Shown piece by piece: positions 39,946 through 49,012 of a stretch of DNA of 64,000 bases. Within the stretch, counting starts at the first letter, position 1. Each line of letters opens with the position of its first letter. The notes beneath the pieces are model-generated. The model made no database searches. It worked only from the letters and a program-made list of their open reading frames with translations, and was not told where the DNA came from. A program made the position numbers and the translations under genes. The DNA is from Verrucomicrobiota bacterium (GTDB lineage Bacteria > Verrucomicrobiota > Kiritimatiellia > RFP12 > UBA1067): contig JAHFSX010000031.1 in NCBI GenBank assembly GCA_023269675.1, forward strand, positions 1 to 64,000. Direction: 5' to 3'.

Positions 39946-41378
39946 GCAAGTATCTGATCACGATCGGGCTGGAGACGCACGTCCAGCTCAAGACCAACAC
40001 CAAGATGTTCTGCGGGTGCGGCATCGCGGTGCTCGACCGGGAGCCCAACACCAACGTGTGTCCGGTCTGTCTCGGCTACCCCGGCGCGCTGCCGGTGATG
40101 AACCGCGAGGCGGTCAAGCTGACGGTCATGTCCGGGCTGATGCTCGGCTGCGAGATCAACCACGTCAGCACGTTCGACCGCAAGAACTACTTCTACCCGG
40201 ACATGTCGAAGGACTATCAGATCACGCAGCAGGCCAAGCCGCTCTGCCAGGGCGGCGGGGTGACGATCCAGACGCCGGCGGGGCCGAAGCGCGTCCGCAT
40301 CAACCACATCCATCTGGAGGAGGACGCGGCCAAGATCAACCACTACGCGCGCTTCAGCGGCGTGGACTTCAACCGCTGCGGCACGCCGCTGATGGAGATC
40401 GTCTCCGAGCCGGACCTCTCTTCGCCGGACGAGGCGATGGCGTACCTGCTGGCCCTGAAGCAGATCCTGGTCTATGCCGGCGTGAGCGACTGCAATCTGG
40501 AAGAGGGCAACCTGCGCTGCGACGTGAACATCAGCGTGCGCCCGGAGGGCCAGGCGCAGCTCGGCACGCGGGCCGAAATCAAGAACATGAACACCTTCAA
40601 GGGCATTTACGCCGCGCTGGAGTACGAGATCGCGCGGCAGCTCGCGACGGTGGCGCGGGGCGGCGTGATCGTGCAGGAGACGCGGCGCTGGGAGCCGGAC
40701 CTGGGCGAGACCCAGTCCATGCGCAGCAAGGAGAACGCGCACGACTACCGGTATTTGCCGGAGCCGGACCTGGTGCCCGTGGCCTTGGCCCCCGAGCAGG
40801 TTGCGGCGTGGCGGGCGGCGCTGCCCGAAATGCCTGCGGCGCGGCGCGAGCGCATGATGGCGGAGTACGGCATCCCCGAATACGACGCGGGCGTGCTGGC
40901 CGACGCGAGGGAGAACGCCGATTTCTTCGAGGCGGCGGCGCGGCTGTGCGGCCAAGGCAAGACGGTCTCCAACTGGTTCATGACCGAAATCATGCGGCTG
41001 CTGTCGGAGACGGGCAAGACGATCACCGAGTGCCCGCTGACGCCGGCGGCGCTGGCCGAGCTGGTCGTGCTGGTCGACACGCGCGTGATCAACGGGCCGA
41101 CGGCCAAGGAGCTGCTGCCCGAGCTGTTCCGCGAGGGCGGCATGCCTGACGCGCTGGTGCGGGCGCGCGGCCTGGGGCAGGTGAGCGACACGTCCGCGCT
41201 GGAAGGGTTCGTGGAGCAGGCGCTCGCGGCCAACGCCAAGTCGGTCGAGGACTTCAGGGCCGGCAAGAAGGCGGCGGCGGGATTTCTGGTAGGCCAGGTG
41301 ATGAAGCTGAGCAAAGGCAAGGCCGATCCGCAACTGGTCGGCAAACTGGTGGCGGAAAAGTTGGCGGGGCTGGCTTAA
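39942..41378 (+). CDS. gatB: Glutamyl-tRNA(Gln)/aspartyl-tRNA(Asn) amidotransferase subunit B
   Basis: The 478-residue GatB binds the mischarged tRNA and carries out the kinase and amidation steps. Typical sequence: IGLETHVQLKTNTKMFCGC, NTNVCPVCLGYPGALPVMN, KNYFYPDMSKDYQITQ, HLEEDAAKINH, DFNRCGTPLMEIVSEPD and SKENAHDYRYLPEPDL. The cysteines of the first two motifs form the zinc site. The C-terminal helical and YqeY-like tail is present (KLSKGKADPQLVGKLVAEKL). The length is standard. It ends the gatCAB operon; pilB starts 34 bp later. Confidence 0.96.
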   Translation: MSKYLITIGLETHVQLKTNTKMFCGCGIAVLDREPNTNVCPVCLGYPGALPVMNREAVKLTVMSGLMLGCEINHVSTFDRKNYFYPDMSKDYQITQQAKPLCQGGGVTIQTPAGPKRVRINHIHLEEDAAKINHYARFSGVDFNRCGTPLMEIVSEPDLSSPDEAMAYLLALKQILVYAGVSDCNLEEGNLRCDVNISVRPEGQAQLGTRAEIKNMNTFKGIYAALEYEIARQLATVARGGVIVQETRRWEPDLGETQSMRSKENAHDYRYLPEPDLVPVALAPEQVAAWRAALPEMPAARRERMMAEYGIPEYDAGVLADARENADFFEAAARLCGQGKTVSNWFMTEIMRLLSETGKTITECPLTPAALAELVVLVDTRVINGPTAKELLPELFREGGMPDALVRARGLGQVSDTSALEGFVEQALAANAKSVEDFRAGKKAAAGFLVGQVMKLSKGKADPQLVGKLVAEKLAGLA

Positions 41379-41412
41379 CGCGGGCTGCGGCACGTTTTAC
41401 AGGAGAACGATT

Positions 41413-43104
41413 GTGACTTCAAACGATGATTATGTCTTGCAGCTCTTGCTGGAGCAGAGCTATGTGACGCCCGAGCAGGTCGAGACGGTGCTGAGCTCGA
41501 TCAAGCAGGAGGGCGAGACCACGCTGGACATCCTGATTCAGACCGGCGCCGTGACCGAGGACGACGTGCTGGCGATGATCGCCACGCAGTTCGGCATGGA
41601 GTATGTCCACGTCAACGCCGACGCCATCGACCCGGCGGTCAAAGACGTGATCCCCAACGAGGTGGCCCGCAAGTATGGGGTGGTGCCGGTTTACCGCACG
41701 GAGGACTCGGTGACCGTGGCGTTGAGCGACCCCATGGGCTACGACACGGTGGACAGCCTGCGCTACGTGCTCAAGATGAACGTCGAGGCGGTGGTGGCGC
41801 CGCGCGCCGAGGTCAAGGCGGCGGTCGACAAGCTGTATCCCGAAGAGTTCGAGACCCTGTACGGCGCGGACGACAGCTCGATCGACGTCTCCGAAAAGGC
41901 GAAGGGCGATGGCGGATCGGAAGGGTCTGACGCGGACGCGCCGGTGATCCGGCTCGTCAGCATGATCATCATGGAGGCGTGCAAGGTGCGCGCGTCCGAC
42001 ATTCATCTGGAGCCGATGGAGCGCCATTTCCGCGTGCGGTATCGCATCGACGGCGTGCTGCGGCAGATGGAGAGCCCGCCCAAACGGCTGCAGGCGGCCA
42101 TTCTCAGCCGCGTCAAGATCATGTCCAACATGAAGATCTCGGAAAAGCGGATTCCCCAGGACGGGCGTATCCAGGTCAAGGTGCAGGGGCGCGACCTCGA
42201 CCTGCGCGTGTCGTCGGTGCCGACCAACCACGGCGAGAGCATCGTCATGCGTATCTTGGACAAGCAGAACCTGACGCTGGGCTTGCCGCAGCTGGGCTTC
42301 TTGTCGGACGATCAGAACAAGTTCGAGCGGCTGATCAAGCTGCCGGACGGCGTGTTGCTGGTGACGGGCCCGACCGGTTCCGGCAAGACCACGACGCTGT
42401 ACGCCTGTCTGGGACAGATCAACCTGCCCGACCGCAAGATCATCACGGTGGAAGACCCGGTCGAATATCAGATGTCCGGTATCAACCAGGTGCAGGTGAA
42501 CCGCGACGTCGGTCTCGACTTCACGGCCGCGCTCCGTTCGATCCTGCGCCAGGCGCCGAACATCGTGATGATCGGCGAAATTCGTGACCATGAGACGGCC
42601 GACATCGCGATGGAGGCCGCGCTCACCGGCCACTTGGTGTTCAGCACGTTGCACACCAACGACGCCCCCAGCGCGGTGACCCGTCTGCTGGATATCGGCG
42701 TGAAGCCCTTCCTGGTGGCTTCGGCGGTGCGGGCGGCCATGGCGCAGCGGCTGGTGCGGGCGATCTGTGACAAGTGCCGCGCGGAGTACACGCCGACCGA
42801 CCGCGAGCTGAAGATGCTCGGCTCGATTTCCAAGAACGTGACGAACGCGAAGATGTACAAGGGCACGGGGTGTCCGGCCTGCAGTCAGGCCGGCTACAAG
42901 GGGCGCAAGGGCATCTTCGAGATGTTCCAGATCGATGACAACATCCAGCGCCTGATCTTCGACCACTCGCCCGTGACGGTGCTGCGTGCCCGGGCGCGCG
43001 AGACGGGGATGCGGACTTTGCGTGAAGACGGTTTGTTGAAAGTCGCCTCGGGCATGACCACGCTCGAGGAGGTCTTAAGGGCAACGATGGGAGATGCGGA
43101 CTAA
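41413..43104 (+). CDS. pilB: PilB/GspE-type assembly ATPase (first copy)
   Basis: The 563-residue hexameric ATPase drives pilus or pseudopilus assembly at the inner membrane. Domains: MshEN-type N-terminal part (about 1-150) and ATPase with Walker A GPTGSGKTTT (about 319-328), EDPVEYQ, Walker B IVMIGEIRDHETADIA and HTNDA. A zinc-binding tetracysteine follows (CDKCRAEY...CPACSQAG). The start is GTG with AGGAG upstream. Its TAA overlaps the pilT ATG (TAATG), so the genes are coupled. No pilC or pilin gene is in the window. Confidence 0.92.
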   Translation: MTSNDDYVLQLLLEQSYVTPEQVETVLSSIKQEGETTLDILIQTGAVTEDDVLAMIATQFGMEYVHVNADAIDPAVKDVIPNEVARKYGVVPVYRTEDSVTVALSDPMGYDTVDSLRYVLKMNVEAVVAPRAEVKAAVDKLYPEEFETLYGADDSSIDVSEKAKGDGGSEGSDADAPVIRLVSMIIMEACKVRASDIHLEPMERHFRVRYRIDGVLRQMESPPKRLQAAILSRVKIMSNMKISEKRIPQDGRIQVKVQGRDLDLRVSSVPTNHGESIVMRILDKQNLTLGLPQLGFLSDDQNKFERLIKLPDGVLLVTGPTGSGKTTTLYACLGQINLPDRKIITVEDPVEYQMSGINQVQVNRDVGLDFTAALRSILRQAPNIVMIGEIRDHETADIAMEAALTGHLVFSTLHTNDAPSAVTRLLDIGVKPFLVASAVRAAMAQRLVRAICDKCRAEYTPTDRELKMLGSISKNVTNAKMYKGTGCPACSQAGYKGRKGIFEMFQIDDNIQRLIFDHSPVTVLRARARETGMRTLREDGLLKVASGMTTLEEVLRATMGDAD

Positions 43105-44189
43105 TGAGCACCGAAATCAATATGACGGATTTGCTGCAGGCAACGGTTGACGAAGGGTCTTCCGATTTGCACATTCGCGTCGGCGTGCCGCCGATGTTGC
43201 GCATTCACGGGCACTTGACGCCGCTGGACAGTCCGGCCCTGACGCCGGAGGATACGGAGGCGCTGGCGCGCGCGATCTCGTCGGAAGACAAGATGCAGGA
43301 GCTCGAGCGCTGCGGCGGCTGCGACTTCGCCCTGCCGTTCGGCGACCTCGCGCGCTTCCGCGTCAGCGTGTTCAAGGAGCGCAGCCATTTCGGCATCGTG
43401 TTGCGCCAGATCCCCAACAAGCTGCTGACGCTGGCGCAGATCGGCCTGCCGGAGCAGGTGCAGGAGATGCTCTTCAAGCCGCGCGGCCTGATCCTGGTGA
43501 CCGGGCCGACGGGATCGGGCAAGTCGACCACGCTGGCCAGCATGATCGACATCATCAACAAAGAGCGCGACGTGCACATCATCACGGTGGAGGACCCGAT
43601 CGAGTATTATCACCCGCATAAAAAGTCGGTGGTGACGCAGCGTGAGGTCGGGCACGACGTGACGTCGTTCGCCGAGGCGATCCGCCGCGCGCTGCGCCAA
43701 GACCCGGACGTGATCCTGGTCGGCGAAATGCGCGATCTGGAAACCATGCAGGCGGCGATCACGGCGGCGGAAACCGGCCACTTGGTTTTCGCGACGCTGC
43801 ACACCACCGGCGCCGCGGCGACCGTCGACCGCATCGTCGACGCCTTCCCGACCGATCAGCAGGAGCAGGTGCGCACGCAGCTCTCCGTGGGGCTGGTGGC
43901 GGTGATTTCGCAACTGCTGCTGACCCGCGTGGACAAGCCCGGGCGAGTGGCGGCGTTTGAGATCATGATCTCCACGCCTTCTATCCGGTCGCGCATCCGC
44001 GACAACAAGACGTTCCAGATCAATTCCGATATCCAGACGGGCGCGAAGTACGGCATGAAGTCGCTCGACTCCCATCTGTTGGAATTGTATCTCGGCGGTA
44101 TGATCTCGTATGACGATTTGGTGACCAAGTCGCAGGATCCGGACACGCTGGTCCAGAAGCTGAAGGATGAGCTGCAGACAAGGAGGTAG
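43104..44189 (+). CDS. pilT: PilT twitching motility retraction ATPase
   Basis: The 361-residue ATPase powers type IV pilus retraction. Motifs: SSDLHIRVGVPPMLRIHG at the N-terminus, Walker A GPTGSGKST (about 134-142), VEDPIEYYHPHKKSVVTQREVG, VILVGEMRDLETMQAAI with HLVFATLHTTGAAATVDRIVD, and the retraction-associated stretch near STPSIRSRIRD that corresponds to the AIRNLIRE motif. No zinc-finger tetracysteine is present, as expected for PilT. It is flanked on both sides by PilB-type genes. Confidence 0.94.
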   Translation: MSTEINMTDLLQATVDEGSSDLHIRVGVPPMLRIHGHLTPLDSPALTPEDTEALARAISSEDKMQELERCGGCDFALPFGDLARFRVSVFKERSHFGIVLRQIPNKLLTLAQIGLPEQVQEMLFKPRGLILVTGPTGSGKSTTLASMIDIINKERDVHIITVEDPIEYYHPHKKSVVTQREVGHDVTSFAEAIRRALRQDPDVILVGEMRDLETMQAAITAAETGHLVFATLHTTGAAATVDRIVDAFPTDQQEQVRTQLSVGLVAVISQLLLTRVDKPGRVAAFEIMISTPSIRSRIRDNKTFQINSDIQTGAKYGMKSLDSHLLELYLGGMISYDDLVTKSQDPDTLVQKLKDELQTRR

Positions 44190-44192
44190 AAG

Positions 44193-45914
44193 ATGGCCGA
44201 GACTTTGAAACTGATTGCGCCCGTGTATGACCCCCTGATTGACTTGGTGGTCAGCAACGGCATTATCGACCAGCAGCAGGCGGACGAGTTGCGCGAGGAG
44301 CATACCAATACGGGCAAGCCCGTCCGCAAGCTGATGATCGACATGGGGTATTTGAACGAGGACGACCTGCTGAGCATGATGGCGGCCTATCAGGGGTGCG
44401 AGGTGATCGACCTGTCGGTCGTGACGCCCGAGGCGGATGTGATCCAGTGCGTTCCCGCGAGCGTGGCGCGCATGTACAACGTGCTGCCGGTTTACGCCAC
44501 GGCCGGGACGATCACGCTGGCGACGAGTGACCTGATCGATCCGCACGTCATGGACGAGCTGATGTTCGTGCTGACCAAGGACGTGCAATTCGTTTTGGCG
44601 CGTGAGAGCGACGTGCGCAAGCTCGTGGCTGAGTATTACGGCGATGAGAGCTCCACCGTCTCGGACATGCTCAACAGCCTGGAGACGGATCTGGCGCTGG
44701 ACACGTCGCTGAACATCGACGAGAACCCGGACGACAAGAGCCTGGAGTCGGCCGCCGCCGCGGCCCCCGTGATCCGGTTTGTGAACCTGGTGATGTATCA
44801 GGCGGTGACGGACCGGGCGTCGGACATCCACTTTGAGCCGTTTGAAAAAGAGTTCAAGATCCGGTACCGCGTGGACGGCGCGCTCTACGAGATGTCGCCG
44901 CCGCCCCGGCGGCTGGCGTTGCCGATCATCTCGCGCATCAAGGTCATGTCCGGGCTGAACATCGCCGAGCGGCGCGTCCCCCAGGACGGGCGCATCTCGC
45001 TGACGGTGGCGGGGCATTCGGTGGATTTGCGTGTCTCGTGCCTGCCGACCGCGCACGGCGAGAGCGTGGTGCTGCGCGTGTTGGACCGCAGCGTGGTGTC
45101 GCTCGAACTCTCGAACGTCGGGCTGCCCGAGGACGTCTACGAAGACGTGACGATGGACATCGAGAAGCCCAACGGCATTTTCATCGTGACGGGCCCCACG
45201 GGCTCCGGCAAGACGACCACGCTCTACTCCTGCCTGCAGCGCATCAACACGATCGACCAAAAACTGTTGACCGCCGAAGAGCCGGTCGAATACGACATTG
45301 ACGGGATCGTTCAGGTGCAGATCAGCCCGAGCGCCGGCAACACCTTCGGCAAAGTGCTGCGCGCGTTTTTGCGTCAGGATCCGGACGTGATGATGATCGG
45401 CGAAATCCGCGACCTGGAAACCGCCGAAATCGCGGTGCAGGCTTCGCTCACCGGTCACTTGGTCTTCAGCACGTTGCACACGAACGACGCCTCGGGCGCG
45501 GTGACCCGTCTGATCGACATGAACGTGGCGCCGTATCTGATCGCGTCCACGCTGGAGGCGGTGTTGGGCCAGCGCCTGGTGCGCTCCGTCTGCCTGAACT
45601 GCAAAGAGCCTTACATGCCGGATGAGGACACCTTGCAGCGCCTGGATCTCAAGCGGGACAATGTGGGCGACCGGCCCTTCTATTACGGGCGGGGCTGCAC
45701 GAAATGCAACGGAACCGGGTACAAGGGACGCAAAGGCGTGTTCGAGTACCTGCGCGTGACGGACCCGATCCGCGACATGATCAACGAGCGCCGCCCCACG
45801 CTGTTCATCCGGGAGCGGGCGCGGGAACTCGGCATGCGGACCATTCGTGAAGACGCGATCCGCAATGTGCTCGACGGCTATACCACGGTGGACGAGGTCC
45901 TGCGGTACACGTAA
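44193..45914 (+). CDS. PilB/GspE-type assembly ATPase (second copy)
   Basis: The 573-residue paralogue starts 4 bp after pilT. It has an MshEN-like N-terminus (about 10-165), an ATPase with Walker A GPTGSGKTTT (about 332-341), Walker B VMMIGEIRDLETAEIA and HTNDA, and the tetracysteine CLNCKEPY...CTKCNGTG. The normal EDPVEY reads EEPVEY, replacing one aspartate. Two assembly ATPases around one PilT suggest two pilus or secretion systems sharing the motor cluster, or specialised alternative motors. It could equally be a GspE-type secretion ATPase; the sequence does not decide. Confidence 0.9.
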   Translation: MAETLKLIAPVYDPLIDLVVSNGIIDQQQADELREEHTNTGKPVRKLMIDMGYLNEDDLLSMMAAYQGCEVIDLSVVTPEADVIQCVPASVARMYNVLPVYATAGTITLATSDLIDPHVMDELMFVLTKDVQFVLARESDVRKLVAEYYGDESSTVSDMLNSLETDLALDTSLNIDENPDDKSLESAAAAAPVIRFVNLVMYQAVTDRASDIHFEPFEKEFKIRYRVDGALYEMSPPPRRLALPIISRIKVMSGLNIAERRVPQDGRISLTVAGHSVDLRVSCLPTAHGESVVLRVLDRSVVSLELSNVGLPEDVYEDVTMDIEKPNGIFIVTGPTGSGKTTTLYSCLQRINTIDQKLLTAEEPVEYDIDGIVQVQISPSAGNTFGKVLRAFLRQDPDVMMIGEIRDLETAEIAVQASLTGHLVFSTLHTNDASGAVTRLIDMNVAPYLIASTLEAVLGQRLVRSVCLNCKEPYMPDEDTLQRLDLKRDNVGDRPFYYGRGCTKCNGTGYKGRKGVFEYLRVTDPIRDMINERRPTLFIRERARELGMRTIREDAIRNVLDGYTTVDEVLRYT

Positions 45915-45918
45915 GGCA

Positions 45919-45953
45919 AACGTGCAACGCCCAACGCCGAACGCCTAACTCTG
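45919..45953 (+). repeat. Heptamer array (AACGCCN)
   Basis: Five 7-mers in phase: AACGTGC, AACGCCC, AACGCCG, AACGCCT, AACTCTG, starting 5 bp after the second pilB stop. Confidence 0.75.
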
Positions 45954-45974
45954 AGGAGACTTCAGTGCCGTTTG

Positions 45975-46009
45975 AACGTTGGGGGTTGCGCGTTGCATGT
46001 TGAGAGCTG
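45975..46009 (-). repeat. Heptamer array, inverted (CGTTG type)
   Basis: AACGTTG, GGGGTTG, CGCGTTG, CATGTTG, AGAGCTG on the plus strand, in exact 7-bp phase. It is the complementary sense of the array at 45919-45953, so the two could pair partly. Confidence 0.7.
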
Positions 46010-46041
46010 ATTCCGCGTCACTTTTGAATGAGGTTTCAAAC

Positions 46042-46962
46042 ATGGAAAATGTGGTGATTATCGGCAGCGGGCCCGCAGGGCTGACGGCGGCCATTTACGC
46101 GGCGCGGGCGAACCTGAGCCCGGTCGTGATCGACGGCATGCAGCCGGGCGGCCAGCTGACGCAGACGTCGGACGTGGAAAACTTTCCGGGCTTCGAGCAG
46201 GCGGTCGACGGGGCCGAGCTCGTGAGCACCATGCGCAAGCAGGCGGAGCGGTTCGGCGTGCGGTTTATGATGGATGAGGTGACGGGGAGCGACCTGTCGG
46301 GCAAGGCCAAGAAGGTGTCGCTGATGATGAACGGCGAGCTGCAGACCCGGACGGTGATCATCGCGACCGGCGCGAGCGCCCGGTATCTGGGCCTGCCTTC
46401 GGAACAGCAGCTGATGGGGAAGGGCGTTTCCGCCTGCGCCACCTGCGACGGCTCGTTTTTCAAAGGCGTGCGCGTGGCGGTGATCGGAGGGGGCGACACG
46501 GCCATGGAGGATGCGCTCTACCTGTCGCGGCTGGCCTCGCAGGTGACGGTGGTGCACCGCCGCGACGCCTTCCGCGCCTCGAAGATCATGGCGGACCGGG
46601 TGTTTGCCGCGACCAATATCGATGTGGTCTGGAACGCGGTGGTCGAGGAGGTGCTCGATCCCGCCAAGGGCGAGGTCTCGGGGCTGCGGCTTAAGAACGT
46701 CGTGACGGGCGAAAGCTTCGAGCGGGCGGTGGAGGGCGTGTTCATCGCGATCGGGCACACGCCGAACACGGCGGCCTTTGCCGGACAGATCGATGTGGAC
46801 GCCGAGGGGTACATCGTGACGACCCACACGCGCAGCTCGCTGCCCGGCGTGTTTGCCGCGGGCGACGTGCAGGACCGCCACTACAAGCAGGCGGTGACGG
46901 CGGCCGGCACCGGTTGCATGGCGGCGCTGGAAGCGGAACGGTATTTGACGGCGAACGGATAA
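46042..46962 (+). CDS. trxB: Thioredoxin-disulfide reductase
   Basis: The 306-residue flavoenzyme reduces thioredoxin with NADPH. It shows the FAD motif IIGSGPAGLTAAIYAARA (about 6-23), GGQLTQTSDVENFPGF, the redox pair Cys132/Cys135 in CATCDG, the NADPH motif VIGGGDTAMEDALYLS, VVHRRDAFRASKIM and the C-terminal FAD motif GVFAAGDVQDRHYKQAVTAAGTGC. The ATG at 46042 fits the family start. Heptamer repeats separate it from the pil genes, and an ABC exporter gene starts 3 bp after its stop. Confidence 0.96.
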   Translation: MENVVIIGSGPAGLTAAIYAARANLSPVVIDGMQPGGQLTQTSDVENFPGFEQAVDGAELVSTMRKQAERFGVRFMMDEVTGSDLSGKAKKVSLMMNGELQTRTVIIATGASARYLGLPSEQQLMGKGVSACATCDGSFFKGVRVAVIGGGDTAMEDALYLSRLASQVTVVHRRDAFRASKIMADRVFAATNIDVVWNAVVEEVLDPAKGEVSGLRLKNVVTGESFERAVEGVFIAIGHTPNTAAFAGQIDVDAEGYIVTTHTRSSLPGVFAAGDVQDRHYKQAVTAAGTGCMAALEAERYLTANG

Positions 46963-46964
46963 CT

Positions 46965-48944
46965 ATGGAGTTTTTTGACAGAGAGTATACGGCGAAACAG
47001 GCGTACGGCCGGTTGTATCAGTATGCGCGGAAGTACCGCTACCGCCTGCTGGCCGGGCTGCTGGCCGGGTCGGTCACGGCCGGATCGTGGGTGCCGGTGT
47101 TTCAGATTGTCGAGCCGGCGCTGAAGCAGTTTCAGACGGCGGGCGCGCAGCGGGCCGCCGCAGGCGCCGCGGCGGTTTCGGAGGGGGCGGCGCGGGAAAA
47201 GCCCAAACACGGCGGCGACCTGGACGACAGCCTGAAAGGGCTGATCAAGCAGGACGAGCGCGGCCAGCCGGCCGCGTCCTCCGACGAGTTGCCCAGCTGG
47301 TTCCAGAAGGTGGAGAAGTTCGGCAACCGCTGCGGCGTGACCTTCCGTGATGCCGAGGGTCACATGACGGGGCAGCTGCTGCTGATCGGCCTGTTCATCA
47401 TGCCGCTGATCATGGCCGTCAAAGTGGTGGCCATGTACCTGAACCACTACTTCCTGCGCTGGACAGGCGCCAAGGTGGTGCAGGATTTCCGCATTGACCT
47501 GTTCAGCCATCTGCAGAAGCAGTCCCTGTATTTCTTCGGGCGTACGGACGTGGGGCAGCTGATGAGCCGCTGCACGAGCGACCCGCAGCAGGTCGACATG
47601 GTGATCGCGCACACCTTGGCGGACCTGTGCCGCGCGCCGTTCGAGATTCTCGTGGCGGTCGGCTTCGTGATCTATTTCGCGATCAAAAACGACATGGTCG
47701 AGACCCTGGTCCTGGTTCTGGTCGGCTTTCCCCTGTTTCTCGTGCCGATGGCCGCGCTGGGCAATCTGGTGCGCAAGTGGTCGCGCAAGGCGCTGCACCG
47801 CATCTCGTTCATCTCGTCCAAGATGCACGAGAACCTCACCTGCATCCGGGTGGTCAAGGCCTATCACACCGAGGCCTACGAGATCGAGCGCTACCGGCAG
47901 GCCAACCAGTTCTATGTGAAGAGCGTCTTGCGCGCCGTGCGGATGGAGCTGCTCATCACGCCGTCGGTCGAGTGCATGGGCATTCTCCTGGTCGGGCTCT
48001 TTGTGGTCTACTGCTACTTCCGGCACCTGGCCATCCACGAGATCGCGCCGCTGCTGGTGCCGTTTCTGGTCGCCTACCGCCCGCTGAAACAGCTCGGCAA
48101 GGTGCAGGCGCAGGTCGAGCGCGGCCGCGCGGCGCTGACCCGGATCTACTCGCTGCTGGATACCGACCTGAGCCTGCCGGAGGCGGCTGACCCGGTGCGC
48201 AAGTCGGGTTTCGAGGACCGCGTGCGGTTTGAACATGTGGCCTTCAAATACAACGCCGGCCCGGACCTGACGATCAAGGACGTTTCGTTCGACATTCCGC
48301 GCGGCGGGATCGTGGCGGTGGTCGGCGCGACGGGGTCTGGAAAAACGACGCTGGCCAACCTGCTGGCGCGGTTCTACGATCCCGTTTCCGGGGCGGTGAC
48401 GATGGACGGCGTCGACCTGAGGCAGATGGACATGGGCGATCTGCGGCGGCTGATCGGCGTGGTGACGCAGGAGACGGTGCTCTTCAACGACACCATCGCC
48501 AGCAACATCGCGTACGGTTCGCCGCAGGCGACCCGCGAGCAGGTGGTCGCCGCGGCCCAGATGGCGAACGCGCATGACTTTATCCTGTCGCAGCCCGAAG
48601 GTTACGACCGGGTGGTGGGCGAGAAGGGGTTTGCCCTGAGCGGCGGCGAGCGTCAGCGCGTGGCCATCGCGCGGGCGATTCTCAAGAACCCGCCGATCCT
48701 GATTCTCGACGAAGCGACCAGCGCGCTGGACACGGTGACGGAGCGGCTGGTGCAGGACGCGATCAACAAGCTGATGGCGAACCGCACCACCTTCGCGATC
48801 GCGCACCGGCTGAGCACGATCCGCAAGGCCGACCAGATCCTGGTGATGGACAAGGGCGCCATCGTCGAACGCGGGACGCATGAGCAGCTTTCTGCGGCGG
48901 GCGGGGTTTACCGCAGGCTGTGCGACATGCAGATGATGGAGTAG
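46965..48944 (+). CDS. ABC exporter, MsbA/lipid-type (TM-ATPase fusion)
   Basis: The 659-residue half transporter has six predicted membrane helices, with an unusual insertion of about 100 polar residues between helices 1 and 2 (about 55-150, rich in Ala, Lys and Asp). The ATPase domain follows: Walker A VGATGSGKTT, Q-loop GVVTQETVLFND, signature LSGGERQR, Walker B ILILDEATSALD and H-loop AIAHRLSTI. It resembles MsbA-type lipid A or lipid flippases, although the substrate is not shown. Neighbours include the lipid II flippase gene murJ, so an envelope role is plausible. The large loop would face the periplasm. Confidence 0.9.
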   Translation: MEFFDREYTAKQAYGRLYQYARKYRYRLLAGLLAGSVTAGSWVPVFQIVEPALKQFQTAGAQRAAAGAAAVSEGAAREKPKHGGDLDDSLKGLIKQDERGQPAASSDELPSWFQKVEKFGNRCGVTFRDAEGHMTGQLLLIGLFIMPLIMAVKVVAMYLNHYFLRWTGAKVVQDFRIDLFSHLQKQSLYFFGRTDVGQLMSRCTSDPQQVDMVIAHTLADLCRAPFEILVAVGFVIYFAIKNDMVETLVLVLVGFPLFLVPMAALGNLVRKWSRKALHRISFISSKMHENLTCIRVVKAYHTEAYEIERYRQANQFYVKSVLRAVRMELLITPSVECMGILLVGLFVVYCYFRHLAIHEIAPLLVPFLVAYRPLKQLGKVQAQVERGRAALTRIYSLLDTDLSLPEAADPVRKSGFEDRVRFEHVAFKYNAGPDLTIKDVSFDIPRGGIVAVVGATGSGKTTLANLLARFYDPVSGAVTMDGVDLRQMDMGDLRRLIGVVTQETVLFNDTIASNIAYGSPQATREQVVAAAQMANAHDFILSQPEGYDRVVGEKGFALSGGERQRVAIARAILKNPPILILDEATSALDTVTERLVQDAINKLMANRTTFAIAHRLSTIRKADQILVMDKGAIVERGTHEQLSAAGGVYRRLCDMQMME

Positions 48945-49012
48945 GGTGCGCCGGATGCCGGGGCGGGGGCGCCGGCGCCGGGGCTGGGGATTGTTTCACC
49001 AAGGGGGGACGG

